Assembly (NCBI RefSeq): GCF_028858725.1
Contig: NC_084781.1
Span: forward strand, 2,240,513 to 2,304,512
Source: Colius striatus
Taxonomy: Eukaryota; Chordata; Aves; Coliiformes; Coliidae
Direction of reading: 5' to 3'
Length of the DNA stretch: 64,000 nt
The notes under the pieces were generated by a model. That model was not told the origin of the DNA. It was given only the letters and a program-made list of their open reading frames with translations, and made no database searches. Below, piece by piece: positions 54,331 through 64,000 of the stretch (position 1 is its first letter; the number at the start of each line of letters is the position of its first letter). The translations under genes and the position numbers were made by a program.

Positions 54331-54372
54331 TCTGCCCCCCCCCCCCCCCCACACACACACCCGGGGGGGGGC
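54331..54372. repeat. Poly-C / (AC)n / poly-G simple repeat
   Basis: A run of about 18 C, five AC units and then a G run, next to the upstream CRE of FEZ1. Likely to vary in length and to be poorly sequenced. Confidence 0.85.
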
Positions 54373-54534
54373 TCCGGCCCTTTGTGAGCGCTGAGCTGCT
54401 GCTGCACTCCGCGCCCCGGCCGTGTCGATGTGTTCCTCGCTGCACATCTGCAGGAAGGCGGCCCGGCTGGGCTGCGGGGGATGAGAGAGGGGTTGGACCT
54501 CGGGATGGTGCCCTAAGGGCAGCTCCAGCCAGAT

Positions 54535-55215
54535 GCAGCCTCAGGGGCTGGTGCCAGCGGCCGAACAGGAGCCAGCAGCGTGCCCAGGGGGGCAAGAAGG
54601 CCAAGGGCAGCCTGGCTGGGATCAGCAGTGGGGTGGCAGCAGGAGCAGGGCAGGATTGTCCCCTGTGCTGGGCCCTGGGGAGGCTGCAGCTCCAGGGCTG
54701 TGTCAGTGCTGGGCCCCTCACTCACTGCCACAGGGACACTGAGGGGCTGCAGCGTGGCCAGAGCCGGGCACTGAGCTGGGGAAGGGGCTGGAGCACAAGG
54801 GGCTGGGGAGGGGCTGAGGGAATGGGGGTGCTGAGCCTGGAGAAGAGGAGGCTGAGGGCAGCCAGCAGCACTCTCTGCAGCTCCCTGACAGGAGGCTGAG
54901 GGGAGCTGGGGGTCAGGCTCTGCTCCCCAATAATGAATGACAGGACAAGGGGAAACGACCTCAAGCTGCCTCAAGCTGGGGAGGTTGAGGCTGGAGCTGA
55001 GGCAGAACTGTTTCCCTGAGAGGGGTGTCAGCCCTGTGCCAGGCTGCCCAGGGAGCTGGGGCAGTGCCCAGCCCTGGAGGGATCCCAAAGCCCTGGAGCT
55101 GAGGTGCTGAGGCCATGGGGTGGTGCTGGGCTGGGCAGGGTGAAGGGAGGGCTGGGACTGCAGCAGCTTCAAGGGCTTTTCCAACCCAAATGATTGTGTG
55201 ATTTTTATGATTCCC
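54535..55215 (+). mobile_element. CR1 element, about 680 bp, upstream of FEZ1
   Basis: GGGCAAGAAGGCCAAGGGCA, CTGGGGAGGCTGCAGCTCCA, GGGATCCCAAAGCCCTGGAG, GGCTTTTCCAACCCAAATGA and a worn tail. Plus orientation; near-identical inverted partner of the CR1 in FEZ1 intron 2. Confidence 0.93.
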
Positions 55216-56680
55216 TCAATGTGAAAGCAGCTCCCAGCACAGAGGCCGACAGTGGCTGTGTTAACTCTCTGTCAGATCTTCATCAAAGGATCTGTCCTCT
55301 TGACAGAGTTCACTGCAGCTACAGGGTGCTGGTGCAGACCTGGGTCACATGCAGATGTGTGTGAACACAGGCAAAACAAACGTGCATGTACCTGCAAAAT
55401 ACCATACAGAGCAACTCAGGGAGAAATAGACCAGGTTCAGAGTGAAGCCAGGCTCTCCATCTCAGTGAATTCCTCAGTGTCCTGGAGCAGCCTGCCCATG
55501 ACAAACCTCAGTAGTAAAGTTACCTCAAGTCATAGGACACGCAGGAAAGACAAACTCAGGTTGACTAAGGCTTCATCTGAGCTAGAGCATCATGAGCACA
55601 GCTGGGGTGCCTGACATGCTGCTTGGTGCCCCACAAAACACCCAGAGACACCTCTAACCCGTTTGCTGTCTCTTCTTTCTCAGACTTGGAAAGGTTTAGG
55701 ATATGTCCCAAAGCTTCCCACCACGTGTAGTTTCTCCTTCACAGGCGTAGGTGTGGCTGAGAATTGCTGCTGCTGAGCAGGGTTGTTCAGCAAACACACT
55801 TGGAACAGGATCCATATAGAAGAGGTTTGTATTTCCTGAGTGGAAATGAAACCCCTTTATATAGGGTTGGAGCTTCAATGGCCAAACTGTTCCCTTCAGA
55901 CCTTATTTTCTTTGGACCTCGAGTGTAGCGCACACGAGACAGCTGGCACAGAGCTCACAGGATACAGTTTGCTTTGGCACTGGCTCTCACAGTGTTTAAA
56001 CAGGATTTCATGAATTGAACAGTCTCAGTCTCTTCTGTCATGCTTCAGATGAAGGTTCCCACATATGCCTTTCACAGAGATTCACCAAGACACTTACTGC
56101 ATGTTAAACAAACATCACTCAGGGAAACAGGACACCCTCCTTGAGCATTAACAAACACACAATTCAGCCAGTCTGCTGCAGCTGTTAAACCTCAGACACA
56201 ACTTCAGTGTCATAATCAGTCATTTTGCTAAGCTAATCATTGCCCTATTAATGCTAATTAAGTGACTGATGCCTTTACAGCCCTGTGAGGCTGTTCACTG
56301 ATAACCCCACAGCAGATGCAGCAGGCAGTTCCATCTCCACTGGGGCTCAGGTTACTTAATGAGAGAACCACGAGTTGCTCCTTGTCCACTACTCCAGATG
56401 AGCTTCCAGACAGAAGTTAGGGAAATGTGATGTGGTTTTGTGCAGAATGAAGGAAGTGTGTTGGTTAATCCAAAAGATGAGAGACCCAAGCTTGTTTTTA
56501 ACCATGCAAGCAGGGCAGAGCAATAAGTACAGGCTTGCAAAGTAGAATAGGCTCGCTGCCCTAAGCACAAGGCACATGTCATGCCAAGAACACCCCACTG
56601 GCACCCTGGTCAGAGGGCTGGGGAGGCCCAGGCAACCTGCAAGTCCAACAATTCTCCTAGACAAAGCCATCCAGGAGCCA
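55216..56680. other. Noncoding upstream flank of FEZ1
   Basis: No exon or repeat recognised. Confidence 0.4.
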
Positions 56681-57400
56681 GAATCATAGAATCATGGAAT
56701 GGTGGGGGTTGGAAGGGCCCTGCAGAGCTCCTCTAGCCCACCCCCCCCCACTACAGCAGGTTCCCCTTGCTCGGGGGGCACAGAAGCGTGTCCAGGTGGG
56801 GTTGGAAACCTCCTGAGAAGGAGCCTCCACACCCTGCCTGGGCAGCCTGGGCCAGGGCTCCCTCACCTCAGCACCAAAGGAGTTTCTCTTCCTGTGCCAG
56901 TGGAAATTTTTGAGTCCCAGCTGATGTCCATTTTGTGGCTGGACACTACAGAAACAAGTGTCACCCCATCCTCCTGACACCCACCCTTTAGGTACTTGTG
57001 TACCTAAAGATCCCCCCTCAGTCTTCTCCAGGCTGATCAGCCCCAGGTCCCACAGCCTTTCCTCCCCAGAGAGATGTTCCATCCCCTCAGCATCTTGGTG
57101 TCCCTGCACTGGCCTCTCTCCAGCAGCTCCCTGTCTCTCTTGAGCTGGGGAGCCCAGAACTGGACACAGGACTCCAGATGAGGCTTCACCAGGGCAGAGG
57201 GGGAGGAGAACATCCCTCGACTTGCTGCCCAGCTTTATATACACCCCAGGCTGCCGTTGGCTTCTTGCCCACAAGGCCACGTTGCTGCTCATGGGCAGTT
57301 TATTATGACCCAGCACTGCCAGGTCCCTCTCCTGGAGCTGCTCTCCAGCAGGTCACGCTGGTGCAGGGGGTTGTTCCTGCCAGCTGCAGGACTCTGAAGG
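56681..57400 (-). mobile_element. CR1 element, about 720 bp, minus orientation
   Basis: AGAATCATAGAATCATGGAA tail, GGGTTGGAAGGGCCCTGCAG, CGTGTCCAGGTGGGGTTGGA, GACACAGGACTCCAGATGAG. Intact 3' terminal repeat; looks young. Confidence 0.95.
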
Positions 57401-60400
57401 GGAAGGAGCATGAAGAAGGGTAAAGGGAGGATGACAATTTGCAGCCTACACCTCCCAGGGCAACCTCAGAAACCCATCTCTTTCCCCTGGAGCCCCTGGA
57501 GCAACAGACTCCCAGCTCTGTGCCTCATACACCAGACACAGCTGTTCAGCCCCCACAGTCCAGGCACTCATGCAGTAGTCAGGGCCAGACTCGGTTGCCC
57601 AGCTGTTCAGGCTGACCTTCCATCCTGAGATGGACCAGATGTTCCAGCATGGGCTATGAAGAGGCTTAGCAACAGCCTGGGTGCCTGAAGCCAAAGCAGT
57701 GTTGTAACACTTGGCTGCCTGAGCAGAGAGATTCCCCTGCCCCTCGTTCCTGGCTTTTTGGTAGCAATTATTACTTGAGAAGCTTAAAACAAAGAAAGCA
57801 AAAGTGGATTCCTTGCATCTTCGTCATTTTAATGGGGAGAATATCTTCCATAAATGGTAAATGTAATTGACCTCATCTCAACAGGGGCATGGAGGAGCAA
57901 GTTATCACTTGCCATGTGATAGTAACATTTATTGTAGCTCAGGGATTCAACCTATTAGCACAGGCAGGCTCCCATTTGCTGGGCTATAAAATGACACATT
58001 GCCAAGGCTGCAGATTGAGATGTGGATTAGCTGTTAAAGTATCTCTGAAATGTACCCTGGTAAAAGGGAAATGACCTCATGTTTCCTTTGAGACTCTTCA
58101 CCTTCCTCCTCCTCACATTTCTACAGCATGACCTGCAGGAGCCTTTTTCACTCTCTAAAGCAATGCAAACCAAACTCAGGTTAGAGGAAACAACCCCAAC
58201 CCAAACAGACTCCTTGTGAACCTGTTCACTTCCCACTTAAGCTTCCTCTACTGGCACTGAGAGGAAAAAGGGAAAGAAAAGGGAGGGGAAGGATCAAATT
58301 CAGGCCAAAAGGCTTGCAAAGGCTGACCTCCATGGTTCAGGTCACTTCATAATTAGACTTGTTGTGGTTTGAACACAGAAAACAAGAATGAGAGAGAAGA
58401 CAGAGCTTTGCTGATTCCTTTTTTTCCATGGAAGGCATCAGGTACAGTGAACCAAGAGATCCCAGGCCCACCCAGTCACCCTCTGCCTGGCTTGCAAAGC
58501 GTCTCTAAACATCCCCATAGGTGAGTTTTACTTCACTCACTTCTTTCCTGCTTGTAAGGATCAGTAAGAGGAGATGAGCACCAGAGGCTCATGAGATGCA
58601 CAAGCACACAGAAGTGTCACACCAGTGTGCCAAAGCAGGCAGGTTTGGAATTCAGACTGCAATCTCAACTGGAGAGAAGCACTGAATCCTACTCCAAGCC
58701 TGAGGCTCTAGAGAAGACATTTGGCAAGACCAGGAAGGGGGAGGCCTGGTAACCATGACAACCTCTCATTTCTTACTACCAGAAAACAAAAATGACTCCT
58801 GAAGACACAGGGCCCATGACCACTGCCTCCATTCCCCATCCTGGGAGGGCTCTCCATTGGTCATGCCATGCACAGAACTACACCTGGGAAGGTAACATAG
58901 GCTCCCCATTAACTGAGAGGCTCCCCCCATAACCATACCTCATAGGAAGCAGCTGAATTTCATCCTTCTGGGTCACAATCTTCCCTATTTCCAAAGCAAT
59001 ATGGGCAGGTGCCAGGCAGTCACCTCTTTGCATTTGGCTTCCAGTGGCTGTGACAAGCATATGGGAAAGTCAGAGGGAAATTAACCATGTGGATGCTAAA
59101 GAAACAGGCAAAGCTTAAGGAAATCCACCATCTCATGGCAGAGCTTCATCCATCTGGAACAGCAGGAACAGTTCCAAAATGGGCAACTTCGCTCTCATTG
59201 TTATTCACCCAACACATCAGGTAAGAAGCTTTCATCTCCACTGGCAACCCACACCACTGATTTTTACCATCTCTGCACAGTGCTTCAGAATTAGGAATGA
59301 AATTAAAACTATTCAGACCTCAGCACTAACACAGCCCTGGTCCAGGCAAAAGGTATTGAGCAAAGCAGCACCCTCACCCTGCCAGCCTGCCTCCCAGGCA
59401 CCTAAAACAGCTCACACAGGTAAACCCTCCCCTCTGCCTTTCATTGCTTTTGTGTCAGCACCTTCTCATTGCTTTGTCCTCTCAGCACATTCATCCAGCT
59501 ACAAAACAGCTGCCCCAAGAGAAGCTTCACTTCTTCAAGACAGCCATTTGTTGTCTGCCCCTGCTTTAGGGTGAGGAAAGAGCTGCTAGATCCATGGCCA
59601 CCTGAGCAAGGCCTCTAGCAGCTGGTCAAGCTAGAAATGGAAATTAAGGAGGGGGAAGAAATCCTGCATGACTTTTGCAATGTTCTTACATCTTGGCTTC
59701 AACTCAGGCTTTTACAGAAGCTAAAACACACGTACCCTTGCCCCTTCTCCCAGCAGCATTCCCTAGCTCTCCACTCCCCAGAGTGTGACTAGCTAGAAAC
59801 AGAGTCACTGGCCCAGCTTTCCACCACCTACCCCAATTGTAAAAGCACTTTGTCCTGCAGCATTGTGCTGTGCCATTCCCTTCCCACCTCGCTTTTCTCC
59901 TGCATGTTGCCAACCACGGGATCCTGAAAGCAGCACAGCTTGGTCTCCTGGATCTCATGCCGAGGATGTGGCAATCCACACGGCCCCAAGAGAAAGTCTG
60001 TGCCATAAAAGAGAGCCAGGGTTGTTTCAGATGTTAGTGCCTCCAGCTGCTGTGTTGATTTTGAGGGAACAAATGTGCCTAGTGAAGCGGAGAGGTGAAC
60101 GTAACCCTGTCACTGCTCGGCACTACAAAAGCAGTAAGGCTCAAGGAGTGAGTGCAGAGATCTGCAGAGAGCACACAAGCCCCTTATTTGGCAATGGGCT
60201 GATTTAAACACACAAAAGAAGGAGAAGGGCAAGAAAATGCACAGCATTTCCAAGCTGATAGCAAAGGATCTCTGCAGAAGGAGCTTTTAATTAAACCTTA
60301 TGGCAGGGGCCCCCTTTCTTCTCAGAAAGAAAAAGGAGAAGGGCTTCAAGCCGCCCTCTTTGTAAAGGATTTTGTTAAGTAGCCCTCAGGAGGCCAAGAA

Positions 60401-63400
60401 AGTTGCTGGGGGATTGAGTTTTGAGCTGGGGATACAGGTACCACCCTGCCTTTGGCAAGAATGGAGAGGAAGAAGGCACTTCTGGCCCAAGACATTGGCT
60501 GATGTGGTTCAAGCCTTTTCTCTCTCAGCTAAAGTGCAGGTCACTGCAACAACAGCCATCAGGGCAACGTTTTGGACAGAAGAGTCCAAAGCAGGCAACT
60601 GGCCTGCTTTAACCCCAGCACTGGGGTCTTGTAGGAGCTTTCTGTCTGGAGAGCAGAGGCACACATATAGGGTGGGAGATGAGGAGGCAGAAGATATGGC
60701 AGGGACAAGAAAGGGGAAAGGCAATTAGGGCTTGCAGCTCTGTGTTGTATTTCGAGCCCCTGGCTGCAAGTTTCTCTTCCTTTACTTCCAAAACCCTTCT
60801 TTGCCAGGTGCTTTGCAACAGGGAAGAAGGTTCTGTGTGGACACAGGATCTTAATTATGCCCAAGAGCCCTTCAGTTGTTGAAAAAAAAACCTGACACAG
60901 GAAAGAAAATGTTAAAGGATCCCACACAAACAAACAAACAAACAAACAGACAGAACCCCACCAGGAAAGCTCAGCTGCACTAAAGAAGGAAATTAATTCC
61001 CTCAATTACCACAAGATGCTCCCCAAGTCTGACTGTATCTCTTTGGAGCAGATGTGCTCAAATAATCTTCCCTCAGCCTCCAGCCTGCGTGGGCAGATTC
61101 CAGCACCAGCCACTAATGTTAAAAAGCACCTAATGAGCACTGACATGAAGAAATTGCCTCGGCTTTTGGTGTCTGTGTTTTCTTTTTTTCCCATCCTCCA
61201 GGCCAAGTTACAAACATTTTGTTGGTGTTATTCACATCACAAATCAAACTAACCCAAACCACTAAAATCTGGATCCATGAAAGCAATTGCTAGAAAGGAA
61301 AGCTTGGAGTCCTTGAGGTTCTGCTGTGGACAAAGTGTAAAGGGGTAGGTTTGAGCTTTTCCCAGCAGCAAGGGCAAATTCTGCCTTGCTGAGAAGCCCC
61401 TGCAGGTGTTATTCAGGGATGAAGAATGACACACACTCACACATCCATCACAAACAGGTTTCCCTCACTAATTTCCCAGCTGATTAGCTGTATTCAAGGT
61501 GCTCCATAGCAGTGGAGGCTGCAAACAGGCAAGCTTGCAGCTGCACAAATGCAGTAGGTAGAATTATGCCAAGGGGGTTTTGTTTCCACCCTGCCCAAAG
61601 ATCTGAGAGACTGTGTAGTAAACCCAAGAGGAAAAGGGTCTGAATTCTGCCATCTCTTGCCTTCCATAGCTGCCCAACAGATGTTTTAGTGGAGATCACT
61701 GTGACAGCTTGGACAGAACAACTTGACAAGATTCTCTCCCTCTCTCCCTTCCCCATCCCCGTGTTCAAAGCAAGTTGTCTCTCCTCTCCTCAGTAATCAC
61801 ATTTGCAACTGCTTTAATTGGACAGGGCTTGTTTGAAATAGGAAAACAGTGCTGAAATCAGGGGACTGTGGGAAAATGTGCCTGTGGCAGCCACCTGACC
61901 TCTTATCAGAGCAATGCTGTGCATGGCCCTCGCAGGGCTCCATGGGGACAGGGGTGGGATAACTTCTTGGAAGAGCTGCAGATTAAGAAATGCTACTTGA
62001 AACCTGGCCAGTTAATCCTTCAAAGGGTGAGGGATGGGTGCCTACAGCACTACTCTGACAGCAGGTATCTTCCCTGCTTGCTCAGAGCTCAGTTTACAAA
62101 TCCAAGATCTTGTCCTCCTCAGGGCCCCCTCTCTACCCCCACTTTCCATCCTCATTTCTGAACGAGCTCCAAGGTTGATTTCCTGCGTGTTTGAATAGGA
62201 CCAGCTTGACACAGCCTGCTTTGGGATGAAATCACCAACTTGGCTTGCCTTCTGTCTGAAAAACAAATCCTTCTGCAGGGCTTTCATCTAGAAAAAGGAC
62301 AGGGATTCTGAAATGCAGGCAAGCCTCTGCCAAGTTCCTGTGAGCTGCTGCTGCCTCAGTAAAGCCCATGTTTGCTGTGTATTTAGCTTGAGCTTTAATG
62401 AAGGTTACCTAGCTGAGATTTTACACTAGAAATAATCAATGAACCTCATAATAATCAAGGAATTCTTGTTACTCTCCAGAAAATGGTGATGATGATGCTT
62501 TTGGGAGAGTTGCTTCTACGATAGCCCTCAAATCTGACAAGCAACTGATGGGCTGCTCTAGCTGGAGATGCTAGGTTGTATTTCTATGATTGATGAGTGA
62601 GGTGCCAACATGATAATGTGTTTGGTTTGCCCCTAAACCTTGAAACTAGCCCAAGGCCTGTGTCTGCCCTCCCCCAAGCCCTATCACCTCCTTTCCCAGA
62701 GGAGAAAACACAGGTTTTTTATCCAAAGTGCTGGAGCAGAGAAATGCAATCAGAGCTGTGAGCTCAGTAAAGAGAGTTTGTTACTCCTGTACTGCAGGAG
62801 TTTCTCATCCAAGCTCCTCAGCCCAATCCTCCTCAGCTTAGATGAAGCTGAACCACAAAACAAGTACCAACAACCCTGTGAAGTTGTGAAGGTGTTCACT
62901 GGAAACACAGGAGCAGCTCCAGGCGAGGCCTGGGTCACATATTTACCCTTGCAGGAGCTTGCATCGATTGCTGCTTGTTAGCAGGAGAGATGGGGTCTGA
63001 AAGCCACCATATGGTTATCATTGGTACCAGAGAAGCATGTGGCCAGGACACGTGGAACTCACATTTTCCTATGGACCACACTCAGCCTGCACTTGTTTAT
63101 TGTGGGGGAGGGACTGGAAAAATCATTGACTCACCATCAGGGACAAAACATTCAACATCTTGAATTGAAAACGACTCTTCAGAAAGCTTTGCTGCTGGTG
63201 GCAGAGAAAAGGGATGAAGTGGGAAAGGTTTTGAGGGCTGCATAGTGTTTTCCCTCAGTGGGAGGGATATACTGAAGGGACAGCTCCTTCTGGCACTCCT
63301 CTAGCTGATGTCAGCTTTCTACTCTGGCCTTGCTCTACTCTGTACCTGGTGGAGGCCATACAGAAGACTAAAGAGCCACACTGCCTCTATTCCTCAAGTC

Positions 63401-63555
63401 ATGGCTGGTTCAGGTATCACTGCACTTAGAAATGTCTCCATCAGAAAGGAAACTCAGATGGGAACCCTGTATCTCAAACCACTCACCTGTCAGATAGGAT
63501 CTAGTGATGCAGACAGACCAAATTGACACCCTGCAAATGGCCCCCACGGGGCTCA
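57401..63555. other. Noncoding flank, no gene recognised
   Basis: No recognisable exon. The next gene expected from the human order (EI24) was not found. A short (CAAA)n run lies at 60,925-60,948. Confidence 0.4.
60925..60953. repeat. (CAAA)n microsatellite
   Basis: About six CAAA units followed by CAGACAG. Confidence 0.85.
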
Positions 63556-63640
63556 AATCATAGAACCATGATGGCTGGAAAAGACTTTTCAGCTCACTGA
63601 GTCCAACCACTCACTTCACACTGACAAACCCACCACTGCA
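63556..63640 (-). mobile_element. CR1 3' end fragment, minus orientation
   Basis: ATCATAGAACCATGATGGCT, GGAAAAGACTTTTCAGCTCA and GAGTCCAACCACTCA match the complement of a diverged CR1 tail. Confidence 0.8.
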
Positions 63641-64000
63641 GTGTGCTGGGAGAGGAGGGCATGAGGGGTTTAATGTGGAACTGAGTGCATTTCAGGGACA
63701 ACACACAGCTCTGATAAACCTTTACTGGCAACTTTGCACGTGTCACTGTGCAGGTTTGTGCCTCAGCTTATTCGTACAGATCAATGGGTGAAAGCTTGCA
63801 AATGTGTGTGTAGTTCTGACAGCCTTGTATGATCTACAGCAGGAGGAGGAAAGTCTGCAGAAAAATCAGAGGTACAAAATGGCTGTGGGCAAAAGAGGCC
63901 TCAAATTTGGGTGCTGCTGCCATCTGCCCTGTTCCACAGCTGAATTCAACAGCTGTGCTTGTGTCTGGTTCATGGAGGCCGGCTGAAATGCATTCATCTA

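Larger units (their letters stand above)
53540..54500 (-). promoter_or_regulatory. FEZ1: FEZ1 CpG-island promoter region
   Basis: GC- and CpG-rich tract over the presumed first exon, with no TATA box. It holds two perfect CREs, an NRF1 site and many GC boxes. It covers much of intron 1 and reaches ~300 bp upstream of the exon 1 donor. The edges are judged by eye. Confidence 0.75.

Noticed and set aside
53549..54407. Open frames of 185-258 codons in the FEZ1 CpG island
   Set aside because: High GC lowers stop-codon frequency. The translations are Pro/Arg/Gly-rich without family resemblance, and the region holds the FEZ1 exon 1 donor.
59179..59220. ATG followed by 14 codons and a GTAAGA donor-like site
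   Set aside because: Looks like a short first coding exon, but I could find no matching downstream exon or known protein, and such sites arise by chance.

Overview
The window is nuclear DNA from a bird. It has vertebrate spliced genes with GT-AG introns and many CR1 retrotransposon fragments. The fragments have the avian CR1 3' end (a stretch like 'cccttccaacc', then 'ccattctatgattctatga'), and one gene promoter is a CpG island. The introns are short, GC-rich and full of minisatellites, as in GC-rich avian chromosomes. The dense CR1 content suggests a CR1-rich bird lineage, but I cannot name a species.

Two genes lie tail to tail. On the + strand is PKNOX2 (PREP2), a TALE homeobox transcription factor. 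Its ten coding exons run from 19,048 to 42,709 and join in frame at every junction to give 481 residues, with the 3' UTR reaching about 44,030. No CpG-island promoter is seen in the first 19 kb, so that stretch is probably 5' intron or upstream sequence and the transcription start probably lies outside the window. On the - strand is FEZ1, the UNC-76-type kinesin-1 adaptor. Its nine coding exons run from 52,720 down to 45,302 and join in frame to give 392 residues. A noncoding first exon ends at 54,198, next to a promoter with two perfect CRE palindromes and an NRF1 site. The same convergent PKNOX2-FEZ1 pair exists in human 11q24, which supports both names.

Layout: 1-19,047 noncoding, with tandem repeats (52-bp duplication, ~30-bp, 22-bp, ~60-bp and ~52-bp units). 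19,048-44,030 PKNOX2. 44,030-44,890 short intergenic spacer made of a degenerate C/A-rich repeat. 44,890-54,400 FEZ1, very compact, with introns made largely of minisatellite or CR1. 54,535-64,000 noncoding upstream flank with CR1 copies and no recognisable exon.

The most unusual structures are copies of parts of the genes themselves. (1) A piece of PKNOX2 exon 9, its splice donor and the start of intron 9 is copied ~16 kb upstream in PKNOX2 intron 2. The copy ends at a CR1 3' terminus, as expected if CR1 machinery reverse-transcribed unspliced PKNOX2 RNA. (2) A 134-bp inverted repeat in PKNOX2 intron 4 is built from CR1. (3) A ~0.6-kb direct duplication in FEZ1 introns brackets exons 3-5. 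(4) A long pair of near-identical CR1s in opposite orientation brackets the FEZ1 promoter and first coding exon. I found no viral genes, CRISPR arrays, tRNA or rRNA genes.
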